DNA of 9,691 nucleotides from Chloroflexota bacterium (GCA_030613705.1 JAUWLJ010000051.1:1-9691); one strand, 5' to 3'; numbered from the stretch's first letter, positions 1 through 7,078 are shown. The notes: generated by a model from the letters alone, not told the origin. Made by a program: numbers and translations.

Positions 1-228
1 AGACCTCTTGCGTCATTTCCTGAAACAACAATGATCGGTGCCCTCTGCCACTATATTACACATGCGGACCCTGCAGATTACCAACCGATGAAAGCTAATT
101 TTGGAATATTGCCATCCCTGTCCTTGAAGAAGAAGATGAATAAGAGACAACGTGCGGCGGCCTATTCTGAGAGAGCGATCCAAGATCTGCAGCGATATAT
201 CTCTCTGGAAGAGAATATGCCGATATAA
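1..228 (+). CDS. trmFO: TrmFO, methylenetetrahydrofolate-tRNA-(uracil-5-)-methyltransferase, C-terminal part
   Basis: This is the C-terminal end (75 codons plus TAA) of a gene that starts before the window; frame 1 is open from base 1. The fragment carries the TrmFO tail signature: an ETTMIGAL stretch, then HYITHADP, YQPMKANFGILPSL, and a basic helix containing NKRQRAAAYSERAI. In this family the enzyme makes 5-methyluridine at position 54 of the tRNA T-loop, using methylenetetrahydrofolate and FAD in the cytoplasm. The catalytic and FAD-binding N-terminal part is outside the window, so activity cannot be judged. An ATG at base 31 is internal and is not the start. The gap to the next gene is 51 bp with no obvious hairpin terminator, so read-through into the M28 gene is possible. 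The family call rests on the recognised tail alone, but that tail is distinctive. Confidence 0.85.
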   Translation, partial: RPLASFPETTMIGALCHYITHADPADYQPMKANFGILPSLSLKKKMNKRQRAAAYSERAIQDLQRYISLEENMPI

Positions 229-279
229 TCAGCTCGCTCACCACGATTTGCGCATAGCCATTTCCTTTTAATAATACTA

Positions 280-1182
280 ATGCTAAAATTCCTCATTAAA
301 ACACCATGGTTACTACTTATTGCTGCCGTCTTCAGTGCAGCTGCCTGTGGCGCCTCAACAACAGAAATCCTGAAATTTGATGGGGTTAGAGCACTCAATG
401 ACCTCGAATATCAGGTTAACCTCGGTCCAAGAGTTCTTGGTAGTAAAGCTCACGAACAGGTGAGAGAATGGATAATCCAGAAGAATAAAGATTCGGGGTG
501 GAATATTGAGGTTCAAACCGCCATTATCGATGGTCAAGATATATATAACATTGTTGCAGCGAGGGAAATGGATCAAAATCTGCCATGGGTAATTATCGGC
601 GCACATTATGACTCAAGGATGTTCGCCGACCATGATCCAATGTTTGAGAATCGAACCCAGCCAGTGCCCGGTGCGAACGATGGTGCTTCAGGAGTATCGG
701 TTTTATTAGAATTAGCGCGGATTCTCCCTACAAATCTGGGGGCGAATGTATGGCTAGTTTTTTTCGACGCAGAAGATAATGGTAATTTGCCGGGTGGTGA
801 ATGGATCATCGGTTCCCGCGTATTTGTCGAAGCGCTGGAAGGAGAACCTGATGCGGTTGTGATCGTCGATATGATCGGTGATTCAGACCTCAATATTTTC
901 ATTGAGAAAAATTCAGATCAAAACCTATCCCAAGAAATATGGGAAATTGCAGCAGATTTAGGATATGAAAATCAATTTATTGCGGCACCAAAGTATCGAA
1001 TAATTGACGATCATTTACCATTTGTTCAAGCTGGTATCCAGGCAGTTGATATTATTGATTTTGATTACCCATATTGGCATACCGTAGCTGATACTGTGGA
1101 TAAGGTCTCTGCAGTTAGTTTAAAAATTGTGGGGGAGGTTTTGCTCGCTTGGGTGATCGAGAGATATGGTTATTCTCCATAA
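280..1182 (+). CDS. M28-family zinc hydrolase (aminopeptidase / glutaminyl-peptide cyclotransferase-like), probable lipoprotein
   Basis: A 300-residue protein. Residues 1-23 look like an export signal: basic start (K3, K7), hydrophobic core WLLLIAAVF, then AAAC with C23 as a possible lipid-anchored cysteine. The -3 residue is Ala rather than Leu, so the lipobox is imperfect. The mature part has the M28 fold signatures in order: GAHYDSR (H109, D111), PGANDGASG (bridging D134), FFDAEDNG (E165 as likely general base, D166 as likely metal ligand), VDMIGD (D197) and YWHTVADT (H267). The family contains both aminopeptidases and glutaminyl cyclases acting on peptide N-termini; the short length and the WHT..DT ending lean towards the cyclase-like subgroup, but I cannot separate the two. 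The usual Glu-Glu pair is Glu-Asp here. It would act outside the cytoplasmic membrane. The start at ATG 280 has no Shine-Dalgarno; a TTTAAT element at 267-272 lies just upstream. Confidence 0.8.
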   Translation: MLKFLIKTPWLLLIAAVFSAAACGASTTEILKFDGVRALNDLEYQVNLGPRVLGSKAHEQVREWIIQKNKDSGWNIEVQTAIIDGQDIYNIVAAREMDQNLPWVIIGAHYDSRMFADHDPMFENRTQPVPGANDGASGVSVLLELARILPTNLGANVWLVFFDAEDNGNLPGGEWIIGSRVFVEALEGEPDAVVIVDMIGDSDLNIFIEKNSDQNLSQEIWEIAADLGYENQFIAAPKYRIIDDHLPFVQAGIQAVDIIDFDYPYWHTVADTVDKVSAVSLKIVGEVLLAWVIERYGYSP

Positions 1183-1218
1183 GCCAGGCTGATCTTGAAG
1201 AATTCTAAACTATCTGAA

Positions 1219-1247
1219 TTGTTAGGGGGAGAAGCAGAATTTCTAAT
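1219..1247 (+). promoter_or_regulatory. Candidate sigma-70-type promoter for the kinase-hflX unit
   Basis: In the 87-bp gap after the M28 gene, TTGTTA (1219-1224) and TCTAAT (1242-1247) are separated by exactly 17 bp, giving a plausible -35/-10 pair with a predicted start near 1254, about 15 nt before the kinase ATG. A second -10-like TAGACT (1258-1263) lies 6 nt before that ATG. Found by eye only. Confidence 0.35.
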
Positions 1248-1269
1248 TAACCTGGTTTAGACTATATGC

Positions 1270-2487
1270 ATGTCAACCGCAAACCTGCTGAAACTTGTCC
1301 GGAAAAAGACAATTGATATTTTCCTTGAAGAGCAATCAATAGGGAATTCTGAATCCTGGTATTCCGAAAACGATCTCCATGAATTCTTTGATAACCTTCA
1401 GGAATGTATCAAGTCTCGTGATCCTGCCTTGATTTATCCTATTTTGGATGAGTGGTTGAAAAAGGAAAAATTGGGGCAAGCACCATCACCAGTGGAGGCA
1501 TTAAATCAAATTCTATTTATGATATACAATGTTGCCAAAGGTGAGTTATCTGCCGAGCAATCACAGGAATTGATTGGGGATATGCTCCCAATTTATTTTC
1601 AGGCTGGTCGGTATATTCATCAAAAAGATATCAATACCCGCATCGAGGAGGTTAGTCGGGAACAATTATCATTAGAACAACTGGATAAAAGTAAATCTGA
1701 TTTTATTTCCATCGCTGCCCATGAACTCAAAACTCCACTGACCTTGATGGAAGGTTATTCAGCAATGCTTAGGGAGATTATCGAACAGAAAAAAATATTT
1801 GATGAGCATATCTTCTTGCTTCTGAATGGCATGGATAGTGGTTCACGACGCTTGCGCGAGATAATCAATGATATGATCGATGTTTCTCTAATCGACAACG
1901 AGATGCTCTCTCTGAGCTTCCAACCAGCATGGTTGTATAAAATATTTAACAGGATTAAAGCGGAATATTATCAAGCGTTTCAATCTCGCCAGCTTTCATT
2001 TGAAGTTCATCGGTTCAGTGGAGACGAAATCTTAAATTTTTACGATGGCGAACGATTATTTCAAGCAATTTCGAATGTGGTTTCTAATGCAATAAAATAC
2101 ACGCCAGATGGAGGTAAAATAATTATTGATGGTAGAAGATTGCATGATTTCATTGAAATTAATATTAAAGATAATGGCATTGGAATCAATGCTCACGATC
2201 AAAAGAAGATTTTTGATAAATTTGAACCAATTAGTGAGGTGGCCTATCACTCAAGTGGAAAGCTAAAATTTAGAGGTGGTGGTCCTGGACTTGGTCTCCC
2301 GATAGCCAAAGGGATCATCGAGGCTCACGGTGGTAGGATATGGGTTGAGTCGGATGGATATGATGAGATTTCCCTTCCCGGGTCGACCTTTCACATATTG
2401 CTCCCATTGAGAGAGGAACCCCCAGACCAACCAACGGCCAATCTCTTTGAGCCGCTATTCATTCATAAACCGAATAGAGATATTTAA
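1270..2487 (+). CDS. Soluble sensor histidine kinase (orphan)
   Basis: A 405-residue protein with no membrane segment or signal peptide, so it should be cytoplasmic. Residues 1-130 form a mostly helical N-terminal region that I do not recognise; it could be a sensory domain or a partner-binding helical bundle. A short coiled-coil-like linker (about 122-145) leads to the HisKA dimerisation domain with the phosphate-accepting H151 in AAHELKTPLT. The HATPase domain follows: N box NVVSNAIKYTP (269-279), G1 box DNGIGI (301-306), an F box around F315-F318, and a glycine-rich lid GGGPGLGLPIAKGII (336-350). All core catalytic motifs are intact. No response regulator is encoded beside it, so its partner is elsewhere. 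It ends 5 bp before hflX, so the two are almost certainly cotranscribed. The ATG at 1270 was chosen because the other nearby ATG (1266) is out of frame; there is no well-placed Shine-Dalgarno. Confidence 0.85.
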   Translation: MSTANLLKLVRKKTIDIFLEEQSIGNSESWYSENDLHEFFDNLQECIKSRDPALIYPILDEWLKKEKLGQAPSPVEALNQILFMIYNVAKGELSAEQSQELIGDMLPIYFQAGRYIHQKDINTRIEEVSREQLSLEQLDKSKSDFISIAAHELKTPLTLMEGYSAMLREIIEQKKIFDEHIFLLLNGMDSGSRRLREIINDMIDVSLIDNEMLSLSFQPAWLYKIFNRIKAEYYQAFQSRQLSFEVHRFSGDEILNFYDGERLFQAISNVVSNAIKYTPDGGKIIIDGRRLHDFIEINIKDNGIGINAHDQKKIFDKFEPISEVAYHSSGKLKFRGGGPGLGLPIAKGIIEAHGGRIWVESDGYDEISLPGSTFHILLPLREEPPDQPTANLFEPLFIHKPNRDI

Positions 2488-2492
2488 TTACT

Positions 2493-3809
2493 ATGAAAAT
2501 ACCACAAAACACAATCCATCGAGAGCGCGCATTCCTGGTTGGAGTTGATTTACAAAAGGATGAGGATTTACTTTCAATCGATGATTCTTTGGAAGAATTA
2601 GCACTCCTTGCTGATTCATCTGGATTAGAGGTTGTTGGACGAATTACGCAACGGCTGAGAGCACCGAATCCAAAAACTTTCATTGGTTTGGGGAAAGTGG
2701 ATGAGGTCAAAGCTCTGGTAGAAGAAGTGCAGGCCGATATTGTGGTTTTTGATGAGGAACTTTCGGGTCGCCATTTGAGAGAGCTTGAGAAAATCCTTGG
2801 TGATCGAATTCGAATCATTGACCGAACAGCATTGATTTTAGATATATTTGCCTTGCACGCCAATACCAGGGAAGGCGCGCTCCAGGTTGAATTGGCACAG
2901 TACGAGTATCGCTTACCCCGCTTGACCAAGGCCTGGACTCACCTCGCCCGGCAAGCAGGTGGAGGTGCTGGCAGATCGGGAAGCACCGGAGGTGTGGGGC
3001 TTCGGGGACCGGGTGAAACGCAGCTGGAGGTTGACCGGCGGGATATTCGCCGCCGAATTGGCAATCTAAAAGATCAGTTGGAAAAGGTGCGCACTCATCG
3101 GCAGCAGTACCGTTCTCGTCGTAAACGATCTAACCTGCCGATTGTGGCGCTCGTAGGATATACAAATGCTGGAAAATCGACCTTGTTGAACCACCTTTCA
3201 GGAGCGGATATTTACGTCGCAGATCAGTTATGTGCGACCCTTGATCCTACAACCCGCAGGGTAGACTTCCCTGGAGGTCAAATTGCTTTGTTTACTGATA
3301 CGGTTGGATTTATTCAGAAACTCCCAACCACCCTGGTCGCCGCTTTCCGAGCAACTTTAGAAGAGATTGCTGAGGCAGATCTACTGTTACATGTTGTTGA
3401 TGTAACTCATATGAACGCTCAATCTCAAGCAAAGGCTGTTTATCAAACATTGGAAGATATCGACGCGGACCACATTCCAGTTCTGATCGCATTAAATAAG
3501 ATCGATCTACTCAACGATGCAGATGGCGCCCGCAAGGCATTGGAGTATTTCCCTAATTCAGTGGCGATTTCAGCTCTGACCGGAGAAGGGATTGATGACC
3601 TGTTGAAATCCGTGAATGGGATATTATTTGAAAAGTTTGTCGATGTATCCTTGTGGTTGCCATACAAGGAAGGGGCATTGATATCTCTGTTTCATGAACA
3701 AGGCCATGTGGAAATGGTTGAGCATGTGGATGACGGCATTCAAATTACCGGTGTGATTCCTAATCGTTTGTTGGCACGCTACTCCCCGTACATGGCCCAG
3801 AATAAATAA
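2493..3809 (+). CDS. hflX: GTPase HflX, ribosome-associated
   Basis: A 438-residue protein matching HflX over its full length. The N-terminal HflX domain (about 10-120) includes ERAFLVGVDL, the TFIGLGKVDEV segment and VVFDEELSGRHLRELE. The family hallmark glycine-rich stretch GGVGLRGPGETQLE is at 166-179, followed by a basic helical linker (180-212). The GTPase domain has G1 GYTNAGKST (222-230), a G2 region near CATLDPTTR (248-256), G3 DTVGF (269-273), G4 NKID (335-338) and G5 SALTG (360-364). A C-terminal domain follows from about 380. HflX proteins bind the 50S subunit and split stalled 70S ribosomes, notably in heat stress; this role is known for the family and is not shown here. The gene starts 5 bp after the kinase stop and precedes a small membrane protein by 16 bp, so it sits in the middle of a three-gene unit. 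No strong ribosome-binding site is visible. Confidence 0.95.
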   Translation: MKIPQNTIHRERAFLVGVDLQKDEDLLSIDDSLEELALLADSSGLEVVGRITQRLRAPNPKTFIGLGKVDEVKALVEEVQADIVVFDEELSGRHLRELEKILGDRIRIIDRTALILDIFALHANTREGALQVELAQYEYRLPRLTKAWTHLARQAGGGAGRSGSTGGVGLRGPGETQLEVDRRDIRRRIGNLKDQLEKVRTHRQQYRSRRKRSNLPIVALVGYTNAGKSTLLNHLSGADIYVADQLCATLDPTTRRVDFPGGQIALFTDTVGFIQKLPTTLVAAFRATLEEIAEADLLLHVVDVTHMNAQSQAKAVYQTLEDIDADHIPVLIALNKIDLLNDADGARKALEYFPNSVAISALTGEGIDDLLKSVNGILFEKFVDVSLWLPYKEGALISLFHEQGHVEMVEHVDDGIQITGVIPNRLLARYSPYMAQNK

Positions 3810-3825
3810 ACCGGAATATCATCTA

Positions 3826-4038
3826 ATGCTGAGATTATTCAACAATTTCTTAGATGCTGCTTCTGAATACCTTGCCCATCGGAAGGGATTGCTTCCCGCT
3901 GTCGGAATTTTATTGGTGATCTTAAATGGTGTGTTGCAATTTATTCCTGGCTCTGGAACCGTTGTGGAAACAAATATCTTCCTTCACCTGGGGGTGATTA
4001 TTGCAGTTCTTGGAATTATGCTTGCCTGGGCGCTGTAA
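3826..4038 (+). CDS. Small two-helix membrane protein of unknown function
   Basis: A 70-residue ORF starting 16 bp after hflX in the same direction. The first ~20 residues are amphipathic with mixed charge (R3, D10, E14, H18, R19, K20). They are followed by a hydrophobic segment at about 22-40 (LLPAVGILLVILNGVLQFI), a short polar loop with PGSGTVVET, and a second hydrophobic segment at about 50-70 that runs to the last residue. This pattern is that of a genuine small integral membrane protein and not of random translation, and no competing ORF covers the interval. I do not recognise a family. Its position suggests cotranscription with the kinase and hflX. Its TAA (4036-4038) directly touches the pckA stop on the other strand, with no spacer. 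Confidence 0.7.
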   Translation: MLRLFNNFLDAASEYLAHRKGLLPAVGILLVILNGVLQFIPGSGTVVETNIFLHLGVIIAVLGIMLAWAL

Positions 4039-5679
4039 TTAGATTTTCGGTCCCGAATTCCTTATCGTTAAATCAGTCTGGTCCTCAAACTTACGAAAGT
4101 TATCAATGAAGCGGGAGGCTAAATCGCGATATTTAATTTTGTATTCACTTTCGCTCGGCCATGCGATCGCAGGATTTAAAACATCGTCTGGAACCCCAGG
4201 ACAATGTTTGGGTACTTCAAAACCGAAGATAGGGTCCTCGGTGTAAGTCACATCTGAAAGGGCTCCAGATAATGCGGCTGTGAGCATTGCGCGTGTATAT
4301 TTAATACTGATCCTCTTGCCAATCCCGTAAGGACCACCCACCCAACCGGTATTAAGCAACCAGCAATTTACACCGTAACGGGTAATTTTCTTATTAAGCA
4401 GATCGGCATAGAAATTCGGATGGTGCACCATGAATGGCGCCCCAAAGCATGCACTGAAGGTGATTTCTGGTTCCTGACCTAACCCGATCTCCGTTCCGGC
4501 AACTTTTGATGTGTATCCTGAAATGAAGTAGTACAGCGCTTGATCCGGAGTTAGTCTGGCGATGGGTGGCATCACCCCTGAAGCATCGCAGGTAAGTAAA
4601 ATGATATTCTTCGGATGACCAGCTTTCTTTTCTGGGACCGCGTTATCGATAAATTCAAGTGGATAGGAGGCGCGAGTGTTCTCTGTGATCGAATCATCAT
4701 CCAGGTCAATCAACCTGGTCACGGGATCATAAACGACGTTTTCAAGTATGGTTCCAAATTTCCTGGTACAGGCGAAAATTTCCGGTTCAGCAGTAGATGA
4801 AAGCTGGATTATTTTCGCATAGCTGCCAGCTTCAAAATTAAATACACCGTCATCACTCCACCCATGTTCGTCGTCACCGATTAATTTCCGTTCGGGATCT
4901 GCCGATAATGTTGTCTTCCCAGTTCCCGAAAGTCCAAAGAATAACGCCACATCGCCATCACCACCGACATTTGCAGAGCAATGCATGGTCATCACATTCT
5001 GGAGAGGGAGTAAATAGTTGAGCACGGTGAATACCGATTTCTTTATCTCACCACCATAAGCTGTATTCCCGATGATGCACAGACCTTGTTCGAGGTTTAA
5101 TGCAATGAAGGTATTAGAAGGCGACCCATCTATTGACGGGTAAGATTGAAATGAAGGGACACAGATCACTGTGAATTGAGGCACATGCCGGCGGTAATCT
5201 TCATTAGTTTCCGGGAGGATAAACATGTTGCGGGCAAATAAACTTTGCCAGGCATATTCAGTGATGATCCTTAGTGGGAGTGTATAGTTAGGGTCAGCCC
5301 CTCCGAAACAATCTTGAATGAACAAATCTCTGCCTTGAAGAAAACCTTGTAGCCTAGTGAACAATACTTCGAATTTATCAGCGTCATAAGGTCGGTTATA
5401 TTCTCCCCACCAAACATGCTCAGCAGATCCAGGTTCACGAACAATAAATTTATCGTTGGCAGCTCTGGCAGTATGCTTTCCGGTATTGACAACAATGGGT
5501 CCCTGGTGAGATATCTGGCCCTCATTCCGGAAAACGATCTCCTCATAAAGCGCTTCAGCGGGAAGATTCCAGTAATCTGCACGCAAATTCGTGATACCGA
5601 GATTCTTGAGTCCGAATTCACTCTTCAATTCTTGAGCCTGAGCTTCAGCTGGTGTTTTGATATTAAGTAAATTGTTCAT
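4039..5679 (-). CDS. pckA: Phosphoenolpyruvate carboxykinase (ATP-dependent)
   Basis: A 546-residue protein, the usual length for ATP-type PEPCK (E. coli about 540). It interconverts oxaloacetate plus ATP with PEP, CO2 and ADP in the cytoplasm, the first committed step of gluconeogenesis. Signatures in order: substrate-binding R72 within TARAANDKF, the PEPCK-specific NTAYGGEIKKSVF (205-217, with K213/K214), the P-loop FGLSGTGKTT (248-257), the metal-binding kinase-2 motif LIGDDEHGW (266-274, D269/D270), ENTRASYP (R336) and the nucleotide-contacting GGPYGIGKRISIKYTRAML (448-466). The common GRSPKD segment reads ARAAND, keeping the arginine. The start was set at ATG 5677-5679 because AGGGA lies 6 nt upstream and the ATG overlaps the aminotransferase stop as ATGA. 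An in-frame GTG at 5748 would add 23 residues inside the upstream gene and is less likely. It is the second gene of an operon with the aminotransferase. Confidence 0.96.
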   Translation of the reverse strand: MNNLLNIKTPAEAQAQELKSEFGLKNLGITNLRADYWNLPAEALYEEIVFRNEGQISHQGPIVVNTGKHTARAANDKFIVREPGSAEHVWWGEYNRPYDADKFEVLFTRLQGFLQGRDLFIQDCFGGADPNYTLPLRIITEYAWQSLFARNMFILPETNEDYRRHVPQFTVICVPSFQSYPSIDGSPSNTFIALNLEQGLCIIGNTAYGGEIKKSVFTVLNYLLPLQNVMTMHCSANVGGDGDVALFFGLSGTGKTTLSADPERKLIGDDEHGWSDDGVFNFEAGSYAKIIQLSSTAEPEIFACTRKFGTILENVVYDPVTRLIDLDDDSITENTRASYPLEFIDNAVPEKKAGHPKNIILLTCDASGVMPPIARLTPDQALYYFISGYTSKVAGTEIGLGQEPEITFSACFGAPFMVHHPNFYADLLNKKITRYGVNCWLLNTGWVGGPYGIGKRISIKYTRAMLTAALSGALSDVTYTEDPIFGFEVPKHCPGVPDDVLNPAIAWPSESEYKIKYRDLASRFIDNFRKFEDQTDLTIRNSGPKI

Positions 5680-6893
5680 AACCAATCCCTGATCATCTTG
5701 CGATCGCCAATATAAATCTCGCGCGGTGATTCTGGATCTAGAGCCCACTTCATTCTCGCGATGCCCTCAGTGATATCCTTTACAGTACCTGAGAAACTCA
5801 ACCTCAGATGTCCCTCAATCCCAAATTCCTTCCCAGGAACTGTGACTACCAGCGTCTTTTTAAGCAAGAAATCAGCCAATTCAACCGAATTTTCTTGGTA
5901 AGCTCTGAAATCTGGTAAACAATAAAAAGCACCCTGAGGTTCAGGTACCCGGATGCCGTTGAACGATCTTAACTCCTGCATGATCACATTGCGATTGTTC
6001 TCAATTGTCAACCTCAAACTTTCCACGTAGCTTTGTATGCCGTTGAGTGCTCCTTCGGCAGCAGATTGCAGGATGGTCGCAGGGTTGGACGTCATTTGTG
6101 CCTGGACGTTTGTCATTACTTCTACTAATCTGCGGTTCGCGATCGCCCAGCCAATGCGGAAGCCGGTCATCCCATAAATTTTAGATACACCATTGGTGAC
6201 GATGACTTTGGTTGATTCGATATCTTTTTGTGTAAATTGATAACCCGGGACAGCTTCTGTACCATCAAAAACGAGGCGGTGATAGATATCATCCATAATC
6301 AGATAAATCCCTTTGGATTCACAAAATTCTACCAGGGCACCGATAAATTCTGGTGGAAATACCATGCCAGAGGGATTGTTAGGATTGTTCACGATGATCG
6401 CTTTCGTGTAGGAGCTTACCGCTTCAAGAATGTCCTCCATCCTGGGATAGAATGTGCCATCCTTCGGGGTAACGATGATGGGCACACCATAAACCATTTT
6501 TACCATTTCTGGGTAGCTGACCCAATAAGGTGCCAGGATGATTACTTCATCTTGTGGATCAACAAGGCTATAGATCACATTGAATAAGGATTGCTTTGCA
6601 CCGTTGGTAACGATGACGTTTTCCGGTGCCACAATTCTATTGTAGTTGTCCTCGGTATATTTGATGATAGCTTTCTTTAAAGCTGGAGTGCCGTCAGTCG
6701 GTGTATACTTTACATCGCCTGAATTGAGTTTATTCGCAGCAGAGAGGATGGCGTTGATCGGGGCTTTATTCTTGGGTTCCCCGATCCCAAGGTGGATTAC
6801 TGGCAATCCACGCTCGCGAAGCAAGCGAGCTTCTTCGTTGAGGCGTAAAGTAGGTGAATCAACAATCGATCTGGCGAGCTGGCTGATGCTCAT
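5676..6893 (-). CDS. Pyridoxal-phosphate aminotransferase, class I/II fold, aspartate aminotransferase-like
   Basis: A 405-residue fold-type I PLP enzyme. Visible motifs: the N-terminal SPTLRLNEEARLLRERG helix, the HLGIGEP substrate-site strand (34-40), the cofactor-binding NGAKQSLF (97-104), NNPNNPSG (169-176), MDDIYHRL (200-207, Asp and Tyr that contact PLP), VSKIYGMTGFRIGW (236-249) with K238 as the Schiff-base lysine, and R364 in HLRLSFSG as the substrate carboxylate clamp. This is the prokaryotic aspartate aminotransferase pattern; exact substrate range (Asp, Ala, aromatic) cannot be read from sequence. The start at ATG 6893-6891 (MSISQLARSI) was chosen because it matches the usual family N-terminus and length, has GAGGAG upstream, and leaves room for a good promoter. 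A longer reading from ATG 7031 or TTG 7034 would add 46-47 unrelated-looking residues. The stop overlaps pckA as ATGA, so aspartate-derived oxaloacetate could pass straight to PEPCK. Confidence 0.9.
   Translation of the reverse strand: MSISQLARSIVDSPTLRLNEEARLLRERGLPVIHLGIGEPKNKAPINAILSAANKLNSGDVKYTPTDGTPALKKAIIKYTEDNYNRIVAPENVIVTNGAKQSLFNVIYSLVDPQDEVIILAPYWVSYPEMVKMVYGVPIIVTPKDGTFYPRMEDILEAVSSYTKAIIVNNPNNPSGMVFPPEFIGALVEFCESKGIYLIMDDIYHRLVFDGTEAVPGYQFTQKDIESTKVIVTNGVSKIYGMTGFRIGWAIANRRLVEVMTNVQAQMTSNPATILQSAAEGALNGIQSYVESLRLTIENNRNVIMQELRSFNGIRVPEPQGAFYCLPDFRAYQENSVELADFLLKKTLVVTVPGKEFGIEGHLRLSFSGTVKDITEGIARMKWALDPESPREIYIGDRKMIRDWL
5686..5690 (-). promoter_or_regulatory. Ribosome-binding site of pckA
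   Basis: On the minus strand AGGGA lies 6 nt before the ATG at 5679-5677, inside the last codons of the aminotransferase. With the ATGA stop-start overlap it indicates translational coupling, and it fixes the pckA start. Confidence 0.7.
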
Positions 6894-6905
6894 TGAATCT
6901 CGTTT

Positions 6906-6911
6906 CTCCTC
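6906..6911 (-). promoter_or_regulatory. Ribosome-binding site supporting the internal aminotransferase start
   Basis: GAGGAG on the minus strand lies 12 nt before the ATG at 6893. The spacing is somewhat long, but it is the strongest Shine-Dalgarno core in the region and the two upstream starts (7031, 7034) have none. Confidence 0.55.
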
Positions 6912-6990
6912 TAGTAGGATTTTTCTAACCACTGAATTGGATGAATCTATTTTTGTCGCAGAATATCCTGAAAATTGTTTAGATTGAGGA

Positions 6991-7019
6991 AGTTTATCCC
7001 AAATTGATCCCTCGGTCAA
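6991..7019 (-). promoter_or_regulatory. Candidate promoter of the aminotransferase-pckA operon
   Basis: On the minus strand TTGACC (7019-7014) and TAAACT (6996-6991) are 17 bp apart, with 5/6 and 4/6 matches to the sigma-70 consensus. The predicted start near 6984 would give a leader of about 90 nt before ATG 6893 and would exclude translation from 7031. Found by eye only. Confidence 0.45.
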
Positions 7020-7049
7020 TGTGAAGGACATCAATAAATGTTCGATGGA

Positions 7050-7078
7050 TTGTCATATAATTACTTGTGTATTATTGT
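7050..7078 (+). promoter_or_regulatory. Candidate promoter of the FAD/Fe-S dehydrogenase
   Basis: TTGTCA (7050-7055) and TATTGT (7073-7078) are 17 bp apart, predicting a start near 7085 and a leader of about 32 nt before TTG 7117. A perfect TATAAT at 7056-7061 lacks a -35 partner, and TACAAT at 7101-7106 is another possible -10. With the opposing promoter this makes the 223-bp gap a divergent regulatory region. Confidence 0.4.

Noticed and set aside
229..279. Terminator or regulatory RNA between trmFO and the M28 gene
   Set aside because: No GC-rich hairpin is visible in the 51 bp; the TTTCCTTTTAATAAT tract has no stem before it.
1184..1255. CCAGG (1184-1188) and CCTGG (1251-1255) as a stem after the M28 gene
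   Set aside because: Five-base arms separated by over 60 bp with no T tract do not make a credible terminator or operator.
2459..2929. 156-codon ORF antisense to the start of hflX
   Set aside because: Serine- and arginine-rich low-quality translation without recognisable motifs, fully opposite a strongly conserved gene; a frame shadow.
5680..5748. pckA start at GTG 5748
   Set aside because: It would lie inside the aminotransferase gene; ATG 5679 has a well-spaced AGGGA and the ATGA overlap, and gives the standard PckA length.
6228..6987. Two plus-strand ORFs of 113-119 codons opposite the aminotransferase
   Set aside because: They mirror the coding strand of a well-supported enzyme and show no domain signature.
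6894..7034. 46-47 residue N-terminal extension of the aminotransferase from ATG 7031 or TTG 7034
   Set aside because: It has no ribosome-binding site, no resemblance to the family N-terminus, and overlaps a good promoter candidate; the internal ATG 6893 has GAGGAG upstream and gives the normal length.
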